Assembly (NCBI GenBank): GCA_030693565.1
Contig: JAUYAJ010000620.1
Coordinates: 1 to 40,214, forward strand
DNA length: 40,214 nt
Origin: Rubrivivax sp.
GTDB lineage: Bacteria > Pseudomonadota > Gammaproteobacteria > Burkholderiales > Burkholderiaceae_C
Direction: 5' to 3'
Made by a program: the position numbers and the translations under genes. Below, piece after piece: positions 11,484-19,982 of this stretch. The notes beneath the pieces are model-generated. The model saw only the letters and a list, made by a program, of their open reading frames with translations. It was not told the DNA's origin and ran no database searches. Every line of letters starts with the position of its first letter. Position 1 is the stretch's first letter.

Positions 11484-12374
11484 ATGGATCCAAAAGTGGT
11501 GAGAAATTGTCCTGTGTGCGCCTCCAGTGGAGCCGCGAGTGTCTGGAGCATCGACCACTACACCGTGTCGCGTTGTGGAAATTGTACGCACTCGTTCGTG
11601 TCGGCAGGTCTGGCGGCTGGCGAACTGGACGGAGCGTACGAGCAGCAATACTACGACGCCGGCGGCGGTTCAACTCGGATTGGCTACGAAGACTATTTAG
11701 CCAAGGCGCCATTGCGAATGCGCAGCTTCGCGAAGCGCCTTCGCGAGTTGGAACAACACACGGCAGATCGTGGTCGTCTGCTTGATTTCGGCTGCGCAGT
11801 TGGGCTGTTTGTCAAGGTTGCAGTCGACGCTGGCTGGGATGCTATTGGCTACGAACGCTCGGCCTGGGCGGCGGAGTACGGTCGTCAACACTTCGGAATC
11901 ACGATTGAGTCTGGTCGAGATGGGCAATGTCCGACTTATGCGCGCAGTTTCGACATGGTGACGATGTGGGATGTCTTGGAGCATCTGGAAGACCCCCGAG
12001 GGGTGCTTCGCTCGGTAGCTGGTTGGATGAAACCTGGTGGTGTGCTTGCCCTCAATACGATAGACAGCGCTTCACTGGGTGCCCGACTCGCTGGTGAGCA
12101 TTGGCGGCACATTTCACCACCGCACCATCTGCAGTACTTCACCCGGGGCTCCTTGACGCGCCTACTTCGCGACTGCGGTTTCCAGGTCATCACGCGACAA
12201 AGCCAAGGCGTTATGTGGAGCGCGGATCGGCGCCGCGGTCAACTGTTAAGTTGGCAGTCGTTGATCGAGGAGATGGTTACGCATTGGCGTTTTCGTCGTG
12301 CTGCCGATGCACTTCACTTGCTTGACGAAATCGACATCGTCGCCGTGTTTGATCCGTCTGTGCTGACGACATGA
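11484..12374 (+). CDS. Class I SAM-dependent methyltransferase with N-terminal Zn-ribbon
   Basis: CPVC...CGNC zinc-ribbon, LLDFGCAVGLFVKVAVDAGWDAIGYERS, FDMVTMWDVLEHLEDP, PPHHLQYFT. Confidence 0.85.
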   Translation: MDPKVVRNCPVCASSGAASVWSIDHYTVSRCGNCTHSFVSAGLAAGELDGAYEQQYYDAGGGSTRIGYEDYLAKAPLRMRSFAKRLRELEQHTADRGRLLDFGCAVGLFVKVAVDAGWDAIGYERSAWAAEYGRQHFGITIESGRDGQCPTYARSFDMVTMWDVLEHLEDPRGVLRSVAGWMKPGGVLALNTIDSASLGARLAGEHWRHISPPHHLQYFTRGSLTRLLRDCGFQVITRQSQGVMWSADRRRGQLLSWQSLIEEMVTHWRFRRAADALHLLDEIDIVAVFDPSVLTT

Positions 12375-12648
12375 TGCACACTGGGCTTAGTAGTTTCGCT
12401 GGCGTTCATCTGCGCCCCTTTTTGCCGACTTCGCTGTGATGTCGCCGTGCAGCGTTCGGCTCAATCCGGCCCTGGTGTCATGTCTGGTTGTTGGTCTTGG
12501 TTCGACTGCGCGGTGCGGTGCGGTCGCAGGCTATGGTGGTCTGAGCGTTGGTTTGCCGAGCGACCGCCAGCTCGTCGCGCTAGAGGCTGCGGCAGCGCAC
12601 TGGTGTCACTTAAGTTTTCGTTCATTCAACATCGCGGTTTTCCTTCAC

Positions 12649-13257
12649 ATGAACATCAAAACGGCATTGCAAGTCTTGGCGTTGCGAATAGTTCTCAAGA
12701 TGTTCACATGGCTCCAAAGTTCTGCAGTGAGAAACTTGCCTGTGATCGAGGCGTCATTGGGATTCGACGGTGTAGTACGGTTGTTGGAGCACACTGAAGG
12801 GAGTCAAGCGGTGCAGCTCTTGCGTGACGAGGGTGCTGTGATAATGGGTGGCGTGCGTATTCTGCGCAACCTGACGATTCATAACGCTGATCTTGATTTT
12901 AGAAATTTGCGCATCGGTGAGAACTGCCATATTGGCCGCCAGGTATTTCTAGATCTTGCAAATTCCATTGATATCGGAGATCGAGTTACGATATCAATGC
13001 GAACGACGATTTTGACGCATACTGATATTGGCGATAGCAGGTGCGGCTTGCCGAGAGTCGATGCGAAGGTGACGATTGGTGACGACGTATATATTGGCGC
13101 TGGGGCCATGTTGCTTCCAGGTGTGAACTTGGGTCCGGGCTCGATCGTCGCCGCCGGTGCGGTTGTGACGCGGGACGTTGCTCCAGGAGTTGTCGTCGCA
13201 GGATCACCGGCGCGACCACTGACGAGCGCGGATGGTCAACCATGGAACTGGCGCTAA
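12649..13257 (+). CDS. Left-handed beta-helix (hexapeptide repeat) acyl/acetyltransferase
   Basis: Hexapeptide repeats VTIGDDVYIGAGAMLLPGVNLGPGSIVAAGAVVTRDVAPGVVVAGSPARPL; the upstream part of the ORF (12436-12648) looks non-coding, so ATG 12649 is preferred. Confidence 0.8.
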   Translation: MNIKTALQVLALRIVLKMFTWLQSSAVRNLPVIEASLGFDGVVRLLEHTEGSQAVQLLRDEGAVIMGGVRILRNLTIHNADLDFRNLRIGENCHIGRQVFLDLANSIDIGDRVTISMRTTILTHTDIGDSRCGLPRVDAKVTIGDDVYIGAGAMLLPGVNLGPGSIVAAGAVVTRDVAPGVVVAGSPARPLTSADGQPWNWR

Positions 13258-13278
13258 CCGGTTCCAAAGGAGCAAACA

Positions 13279-14268
13279 ATGACAGAAACCACTAAGAGAG
13301 TTCTCGTCACCGGCGCAGGTGGATTCATTGGTAGTCATCTGGTCGAGCGCCTGGTGCGCGACGGCCACAAGGTCCGCGCGCTAGTGCATTACAACTCGCG
13401 CAACGACTGGGGCAACCTCGAACTGATCGATCCTGCAGTCAAGCGCGAGATCGAGGTCGTCACTGGCGACATTGCCGATCCGTTTCTGGTGCGCCACGCA
13501 ACCAAGCGGGTGCAACTGGTCTACCACCTGTCATCGCTGATTGCCATTCCCTACTCCTACGTGGCGCCACAGAGCTACGTACAGACTAATGTGCAGGGCG
13601 CCATCAACGTGTTGCAGGCTGCTCGCGATGAGGGTGTCGAGCGCGTCGTCCACACATCCACAAGCGAGTGCTATGGCACGGCGCAGTATGTGCCCATCGA
13701 CGAGAAGCATCCGCTGCAGGGCCAGTCTCCCTACTCGGCCAGCAAGATCGGGGCGGACATGCTTGCCGAGAGCTACTGGAGATCATTCGAGCTTCCGGTG
13801 GCCATCATCCGGCCGTTCAACACCTTCGGCCCGCGGCAGTCGGCACGCGCGGTGATCCCGACCATCATTTCACAGGCCCTCAAGGGCGGCACGATCAAGC
13901 TGGGCTCCTTATCGCCCACGCGCGACATGAACTTCGTCGACAACACCATCGACGGTTTCCTGGCGGTGGCCAGCCATCCTGACGCTGTTGGGCAGGTGTT
14001 CAATATCGGCTCGGGGCGCGAGATCAGTGTCGGCGATTTGGCCCGACTGATCGTCGGTCTGGTCGGCAGCTCTTCCGAGGTTGTCGAGGACAGCCAAAGA
14101 ATCCGGCCAGTCAACAGCGAAGTGGAGCGATTGTTATGCGACCATGGCAAGGCATCTCAGCTGTTGGGATGGACGCCCAGGGTCGATCTGGAAGAGGGAC
14201 TGCAACGTTCGATCGAATGGTTCCGGCGCCACCTCGACCGCTATAAGACCGACATCTACAACGTCTGA
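13279..14268 (+). CDS. Extended SDR NAD-dependent nucleotide-sugar 4,6-dehydratase/epimerase (LegB-like)
   Basis: VLVTGAGGFIGSHLVERL, STSECYGTA, SPYSASKIGADML (YxxxK), RPFNTFGPRQSARAVIPTII, IKLGSLSPTRDMNFV. Confidence 0.85.
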   Translation: MTETTKRVLVTGAGGFIGSHLVERLVRDGHKVRALVHYNSRNDWGNLELIDPAVKREIEVVTGDIADPFLVRHATKRVQLVYHLSSLIAIPYSYVAPQSYVQTNVQGAINVLQAARDEGVERVVHTSTSECYGTAQYVPIDEKHPLQGQSPYSASKIGADMLAESYWRSFELPVAIIRPFNTFGPRQSARAVIPTIISQALKGGTIKLGSLSPTRDMNFVDNTIDGFLAVASHPDAVGQVFNIGSGREISVGDLARLIVGLVGSSSEVVEDSQRIRPVNSEVERLLCDHGKASQLLGWTPRVDLEEGLQRSIEWFRRHLDRYKTDIYNV

Positions 14269-14280
14269 CGGGGGAATGCG

Positions 14281-15003
14281 ATGCGTGCTGTGATTCTGGC
14301 GGGGGGTAAAGGCCAGCGGCTGCGGCCGTACACGACGGTGCTGCCCAAGCCGCTGATGCCGATCGGTGACATGCCGATACTGGAGGTGGTGTTGCGTCAA
14401 CTCAAGGCCGCGGGTGTGACCCGCGTGACCATGGCCGTGGGTTACTTGGCGGAACTGATGCAGGCGTTTTTCGGCGACGGCCGGCGCCTGGGGCTGGAGA
14501 TCGACTACTCGTTCGAGGAGCGACCACTTGGTACCGTTGGGCCGTTGACGCTTATCCCGTCTCTGCGTGACGAGAGCGATTTTCTGATGATGAACGGTGA
14601 TGTGCTGACGACGATCGACTATTCGAAGTTGCTCGCCCGGCACCGCGATTCGAATGCCGAGGTGACCATAGCCACTTACCGGCGCGAGGTCAAGATTGAC
14701 TTCGGCGTCATCGAAACCGATGAGGACAATCTGCTGACTGCCTATGTTGAAAAGCCGCAGTTCGATTACCGGGTCAGCATGGGCATCTACTGCTTCAAGT
14801 CCAGCGTGCTAGAGCAGTTGAAGCACGGCCAACACCTTGACTTTCCCGACCTTGTGAAGAGCCTGCTGGCGGGTGGTCGCAAGGTGGCGTCCTACCCGTT
14901 CGACGGCTATTGGCTCGACATGGGGCGACCCGATGACTACGCCACCGCGATAGAGGAGTTCGAGTCGCGGCGCAACGAGTTTCTTCCTCACGAGGCTGCA
15001 TGA
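14281..15003 (+). CDS. Sugar nucleotidyltransferase
   Basis: MRAVILAGGKGQRLRPYTTVLPKPLMPIGDMPILEVVL, NGDVLTTIDY, GYWLDMGRPDDYATAIEEF. Confidence 0.9.
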   Translation: MRAVILAGGKGQRLRPYTTVLPKPLMPIGDMPILEVVLRQLKAAGVTRVTMAVGYLAELMQAFFGDGRRLGLEIDYSFEERPLGTVGPLTLIPSLRDESDFLMMNGDVLTTIDYSKLLARHRDSNAEVTIATYRREVKIDFGVIETDEDNLLTAYVEKPQFDYRVSMGIYCFKSSVLEQLKHGQHLDFPDLVKSLLAGGRKVASYPFDGYWLDMGRPDDYATAIEEFESRRNEFLPHEAA

Positions 15004-16178
15004 TGAACTGGCAAGTTCCGTTGTTCGATCCTGACCTGGGCCCCGAAGAGGAGCAGGCGGTGATCGATGTGATCCGCTCGAAGTGGTTGACGATGGGCGA
15101 CCGCACCAAGGCCTTCGAGCGTGCCTTTGCGTCGGAAACTGGCGTGCCTGTGGCCCTGGCCTGCAACAGCGCCACCGCAGCGCTGCACATGGCGCTGGCG
15201 GCCCTGGACATTGGCCCTGGCGACGACGTGATCGTGCCATCGCTGACCTTCGTGGCCACCGCGAATGCGGTTCGGTACTGTGGCGCTCGCCCGGTCTTTG
15301 CGGACGTGGCATCAATCGATGACTGGAACGTCGACGCCGCATCGATCGAGCGGGTGCTGACGCCGGCCACCAAGGCGGTTGTCGTGGTGCACTACGCGGG
15401 TTATGCCTGCGACATGCCGGGCATCATGGCGCTGGCAGCCCGCCGTGGATTGCTGGTGGTTGAGGACGTTGCCCATGCGCCCTGCGCCAGCCTGGACGGC
15501 GTTGCGCTGGGTGCTTGGGGCGATGTGGGCTGTTTCAGCTTCTTTTCCAACAAGAACATGACCACGGCCGAGGGCGGCATGGTCACGACACGGCGGCCCG
15601 AACTGGCCGAAAGGCTGGGTTGGTTGCGCTCACATGGCATGACGACCCTGACACTCGACCGGCACAAGGGGCACGCCTTTGGCTATGACGTGGTGGCCCT
15701 GGGCTTCAACTACCGCATGAGCGAACTGAATGCGGCGCTGGGGTTGGTGCAATTGCGGCGTGTTCGCGAACGCAATGCGCTCCGAGGCGAACTGGTGTCG
15801 GCCTATCGGCAGCGGCTTGCTCAGGTGCCTGGACTGGGACTGCCCTTTGCCGCTCATCGTGGCGAGGCGGCTTTCCACCTCATGCCGGTGTTGCTTCCGC
15901 CCGGAGTACGCCGGTTCGATGTGATGACAGCCATGCGCGAGGCGGGAGTGCAGACCAGCATCCACTACCGGCCGGTGGACACCTTCACGGCGTATGTGCA
16001 AGCCGGGTTAGGCCCGTCAACCGAGGTTCCACTGTCGCATCTGATCGGCGAGCGCGTGGTCACATTGCCTCTGTATCCCAGTATGCGCATTGAACAGGTT
16101 GACCTTGTGTGCGCGGCGCTTCAGAAAGCCGTGCAGGGCGCTGCAAAGGCGCACGAGTCGCCAGCGACTGACGCATGA
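15000..16178 (+). CDS. DegT/DnrJ/EryC1/StrS-family PLP sugar aminotransferase
   Basis: LACNSATAALHMALAAL, VVEDVAHAPCASLDG, GCFSFFSNKNMTTAEGGMV (PLP Lys), GFNYRMSELNAALG. Confidence 0.92.
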   Translation: MMNWQVPLFDPDLGPEEEQAVIDVIRSKWLTMGDRTKAFERAFASETGVPVALACNSATAALHMALAALDIGPGDDVIVPSLTFVATANAVRYCGARPVFADVASIDDWNVDAASIERVLTPATKAVVVVHYAGYACDMPGIMALAARRGLLVVEDVAHAPCASLDGVALGAWGDVGCFSFFSNKNMTTAEGGMVTTRRPELAERLGWLRSHGMTTLTLDRHKGHAFGYDVVALGFNYRMSELNAALGLVQLRRVRERNALRGELVSAYRQRLAQVPGLGLPFAAHRGEAAFHLMPVLLPPGVRRFDVMTAMREAGVQTSIHYRPVDTFTAYVQAGLGPSTEVPLSHLIGERVVTLPLYPSMRIEQVDLVCAALQKAVQGAAKAHESPATDA

Positions 16179-17266
16179 CGGGCCAGAGAATCTGCTTTGT
16201 CGGTTGGGGCGACCACGTTCACTTTGAACGGTGGGTGAATCGATTTGCAGGTCTGGGACATACGTTGAGTGTGGTCTCGTTCACCGATCTGGGCCGGTTC
16301 TCCCCAGAGGTCACGGCGCATCGCATCGGTCTGCGAGATCGCGGCATGCGTTGGCAGATCTTGATGCTGCGCTACCTTCTGTGGCGCATCCAGCCGCAGG
16401 TCGTACATGTGCACTGGGCAGGCTTCGCACCTGCCGTGATGTCGGCCTGGCGAGGCCCAACCGTCATCACCGCCTGGGGCTCAGATATCTACCGTGCGGG
16501 CGAGCGGCCTGCGCCCGACAGGCTGGCGCTGCAGCGTTCGCTGCGCCAAGCCGATGTTGTGACCTGTGACTCTGACGACCTGGCGCGTGAGATCGCCGGT
16601 CTGGCCGGCACCCTTCGCCGGCCAGTCGATGTGCTCCAGTGGGGCGTGGACGTTGACACCTTCGCGCCTGGCCCACCAATCCATCCGATCGGGCGGCAAC
16701 TGGCTGGGCTGGGGGGGCCTGTGGTCTTCAGTGCACGCAATTTCACGCCGCTCTACAACCAGGACACCGTGGTTCGCGCCTTCGCACTGGCCAGGCGCCA
16801 TGTGCCAGAGGCCGTGCTGGTGATGAAATTCCACAATGGCTTGATCGAAGAGCGTGATCGCATCCAGGCGCTCGCCAATGAGCTGGGCATTGCGCAAGCG
16901 GTAGTCATCATCGATTCGGTTCCCTACGAACAGATGGCTGACTTCTACCGTGTGGCGGCGGTGACAGTGTCCATTCCGTCGTCCGATGCGACGCCAATGG
17001 CTCTGTTGGAGGCCATGGCCTGCGGGTCAGCGCCGGTATTCTCGGACCTGCCGTCATTGCGGGAATGGATCGTCGATGGGCAGAACGGTTATCTGGTTGC
17101 GTCGTCCGATGTCGATATGTTGGCCTTACGGTTGGTTGATCTTCTGCAAAAGCCCGATTTGCGTGCGGATTTCGCGCGCCGGAATCGTGCCATTGTGATC
17201 GAGCGAGGCAGCGAGGCAGCGAGTGCGGCGGCAATGCAGGCCACCTACCGAGAACTCGCTCGCTGA
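16175..17266 (+). CDS. Glycosyltransferase family 4
   Basis: VHVHWAGFAPAVMSAW, WGVDVDTFAPGPP, IPSSDATPMALLEAMACGSAPVFSDLPSLREWI; ATGA overlap with the aminotransferase. Confidence 0.87.
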   Translation: MTGQRICFVGWGDHVHFERWVNRFAGLGHTLSVVSFTDLGRFSPEVTAHRIGLRDRGMRWQILMLRYLLWRIQPQVVHVHWAGFAPAVMSAWRGPTVITAWGSDIYRAGERPAPDRLALQRSLRQADVVTCDSDDLAREIAGLAGTLRRPVDVLQWGVDVDTFAPGPPIHPIGRQLAGLGGPVVFSARNFTPLYNQDTVVRAFALARRHVPEAVLVMKFHNGLIEERDRIQALANELGIAQAVVIIDSVPYEQMADFYRVAAVTVSIPSSDATPMALLEAMACGSAPVFSDLPSLREWIVDGQNGYLVASSDVDMLALRLVDLLQKPDLRADFARRNRAIVIERGSEAASAAAMQATYRELAR

Positions 17267-17340
17267 GTTGCGGGTGAAGCCGCCTACTCGAAGCTGCCCT
17301 GCCGCTGGCATTCCGCTTGATTCAAGGGTTATTTTGTGCG

Positions 17341-18219
17341 TCACTGAGAGCGTGATTGCGGTGCCAGCACGTAAATGGATGAAAGAATGGATACCTGTTC
17401 TGGAGTCATCTTGGCGAAGCGTTCCTTCATCGGCAAGTTCTTGGCCAACTCAAGTGTTTCTGGATGTGGCTGGCTTGACTCAAAAAGTATCGTGTAACCA
17501 GACTTCAGAAACAAGTCGCGATACTCGTGATGGCGCAGCCTATTCTCGCCCTCCTTTGTTAGCCAATTGACGATTTTGTGATTTTCGGTCGACCAAGTTA
17601 GAAAGTTTATTTTTGATATTGATTTGTCTCTATGTTCGAGGTGATCGGAGTGATCGATACAGTGAATCATCATTCCGGTTGTAGATAATTTTGGATGCAA
17701 CTGTGTTAGCAGCCTTGAGATGCCCCCTGGTGGGATGTGCTCTAGTACAGTTCTGGATATTATGAAATCAACGCTACCATCGGGTATTGATTGAGGATCA
17801 AACGGCGCCAAGTACTCTAGATTAAAATCCCGAATTGTCGTTTTTGTCGCTGCGTCAGGGTATGCTTGAAGTTGTGTCCTCAGGACGTCCAAAGTGGCGG
17901 CGAAGGTTACGTCATCGAGGTGTGGAGTTAGATCGGTAAGGAGAAGTTTTTGGGCCCCTCGGAGACTCAACATAATTGGTATTGTTGGAAACCATCCGGA
18001 TCCGATCTCTAGGATGGTTGCACCTGCGAAGGAGCGGCCTAACGATGTGACGGCGCATTCCATCTCATTAAGATCTGTTAACGTGTTGCGAATGTTTCCA
18101 GGATCCGGTTGGTACCCGAATATCTGTCTCTTTAGTCGCCTGATCGAATTTCCGAATGGCAGCCTTCCGAGTATTGCAAGTTTCGTTACATGTAATTTGA
18201 AGTTCATATTGATTATCAA
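17341..18219 (-). CDS. SAM-dependent methyltransferase-like protein
   Basis: ILEIGSGWFPTIPIMLSLRGAQKLLLTDLTPHLDD, VDFIISRTVLEHIPPGGISRLLTQLHPKL; lower GC than surroundings. Confidence 0.75.
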   Translation of the reverse strand: MIINMNFKLHVTKLAILGRLPFGNSIRRLKRQIFGYQPDPGNIRNTLTDLNEMECAVTSLGRSFAGATILEIGSGWFPTIPIMLSLRGAQKLLLTDLTPHLDDVTFAATLDVLRTQLQAYPDAATKTTIRDFNLEYLAPFDPQSIPDGSVDFIISRTVLEHIPPGGISRLLTQLHPKLSTTGMMIHCIDHSDHLEHRDKSISKINFLTWSTENHKIVNWLTKEGENRLRHHEYRDLFLKSGYTILFESSQPHPETLELAKNLPMKERFAKMTPEQVSILSSIYVLAPQSRSQ

Positions 18220-18269
18220 ATATTCGCCAAGCTGATATCGAGTATATGTGAAACGAGTTTATGATGCAA

Positions 18270-19721
18270 CTAGCTACCAATTCGTTTGAGCCAGGCGATC
18301 GACTGACATGCTCGCACTAATTCTGCCCAAAGCGCATGTCTAAACACCCGCAGCGCCAGGACGAATAACAGTGCGGCGGGTGACGCGACCAGCAAGACAA
18401 GCAGAGAGTTGCCGGCTGGTCGCCAACCCAAAACTAGCACGATGAGGGTCGGGACGATGGCGCTCACCAATGCAACCGAGGTGCTGCGGCCGAGGGCGGC
18501 GTTCACGGCAGGCCAGTCGAAGGCAAGGTGGCGGCGCGCCAGGTAAAGCCAGTACGCCGATGACACCAAACTTGCGGGGACGAGCAGCTGAGCGACAGCG
18601 ACAGGGCCATGGAAAGCCCCTATCGCTGCAGCCAACAGCCCAGTAGCTCCTGCGAATGCCGTGCCTTTGACCACCGACCCGAGTGCCCCAAGGGCCACCA
18701 GCGGGGCGTAGCAGATGAGGCCGGGCAGCCCCGCGGCAGACGCCAAAGCCAGCCAACGTACGGTCAGCACGGCGTCGTCCCACTGGTCTCCGTAGAGGAC
18801 GCGCACCATGGGATAGGCCAACAGTGCAGTGGCGGCAAAGAATGCCCAGCCCAGACCGACGACGAGTTCGAGCACCTTGCAAAAGGACTCAGCCAGGGGG
18901 CGTCCTTCGCGCGCCTCCCGCGAGAAGTAGGGCGTTGTGATCGACCCCACTGCGTCCAGCACGAGTTGCTGAAACATCGACACCAGGCCTTGTGCGCGGC
19001 TCAGCAAGCCGGCGTCAGTCATTCCCTGCAGCTTGCCGATCAACAATTCTGGCGCGCCTGTTCTAAGCGTCGTCACCAGCGAGGCAACCGTCAGCGTGCC
19101 GCCGAAAGCGAACACCGGCTTCAGTCCGTGTCGGGTTGGCCGTTTGAACATTGGCCGGTGCGCCAGCATGGCGGTGACAGCGATACCGACGAGCGTCGCT
19201 GCCAGGTTGGCCCAGGCTAGGCTGATGGCGCCCCAACCGAGCCAGGCCAGCGAAATCGCCGAACTGCCATGGGCCAGGGCCCCGGCGAATCGCACTGTGG
19301 CGATGGTGCCGAAGCGCATGTCGCGCACAAGCTGTGCATGGGGAAACGCCATTAGCGGCGTGACAAGAAAGTTCAGCGCCAGCACCAGCATGATGCCGAC
19401 CATTTCCGGTTCGGCATAGAACCGCGCGACCGGCAACGCGCCGAGCGCCAACGCCATCGCGAACAGCAGGCCCAGACCAGCCTGCACAGTGAAGGTGCCG
19501 CGCATCACCTCCTCCGAGGCGAACCTGTTCTGAACCAGATACTGGCCAGCGCCGAAGTCGCGGAACGCAGCAACGAAGCTGAGCAGCACCATCACCACCG
19601 AATAGATACCGATCTCCGCGGGCTTCATGATGCGCGCCAGCACCATGGAGGAGCCGACATGGATCACCAGTCCAGCGTAGCGATCAAGGAACGATAAAGC
19701 GATGGCTCGGCGGGTGGACAT
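18270..19721 (-). CDS. Polysaccharide flippase/exporter (Wzx-like, MOP superfamily)
   Basis: About 12 hydrophobic segments, VIHVGSSMVLARIMKPAEIGIYSVVMVLLSF, AFRDFGAGQYLVQ typical of oligosaccharide flippases. Confidence 0.85.
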   Translation of the reverse strand: MSTRRAIALSFLDRYAGLVIHVGSSMVLARIMKPAEIGIYSVVMVLLSFVAAFRDFGAGQYLVQNRFASEEVMRGTFTVQAGLGLLFAMALALGALPVARFYAEPEMVGIMLVLALNFLVTPLMAFPHAQLVRDMRFGTIATVRFAGALAHGSSAISLAWLGWGAISLAWANLAATLVGIAVTAMLAHRPMFKRPTRHGLKPVFAFGGTLTVASLVTTLRTGAPELLIGKLQGMTDAGLLSRAQGLVSMFQQLVLDAVGSITTPYFSREAREGRPLAESFCKVLELVVGLGWAFFAATALLAYPMVRVLYGDQWDDAVLTVRWLALASAAGLPGLICYAPLVALGALGSVVKGTAFAGATGLLAAAIGAFHGPVAVAQLLVPASLVSSAYWLYLARRHLAFDWPAVNAALGRSTSVALVSAIVPTLIVLVLGWRPAGNSLLVLLVASPAALLFVLALRVFRHALWAELVRACQSIAWLKRIGS

Positions 19722-19939
19722 CAGAGTGATTGTGAGGGAGGACCTCTAGCCGGCTGCATGGCGAGCCGACCGATTCGAGCCTCATCACGTGGCGCGCAAG
19801 TCCTTGGACAAGAGCTCCAATTGTCCACGCAGTCGAAGCGAAGCGATGGCGCGAGTTGCCAGGCAGATCGGCATTACTTGCGGCAAATTGATACTGAAAC
19901 CAAGGGTTTCTAGCAGCAGTAGCGGTTCAGATGTGAAAA

Positions 19940-19961
19940 CGCCCGCCGGGTTCGGCGGGCG
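19940..19961 (-). terminator. Rho-independent terminator for the PEP-CTERM gene
   Basis: Perfect 9-bp stem CGCCCGCCG-GGTT-CGGCGGGCG followed on the minus strand by TTTTC, just downstream of the stop at 19983. Confidence 0.75.
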
Positions 19962-19982
19962 TCGTCCAAAGCCGGTGCTGAA

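Noticed and set aside
12436-12648. N-terminal 71-aa extension of the hexapeptide acyltransferase ORF
   Set aside because: Sequence is low-quality as protein and not acyltransferase-like; ATG 12649 gives a normal start
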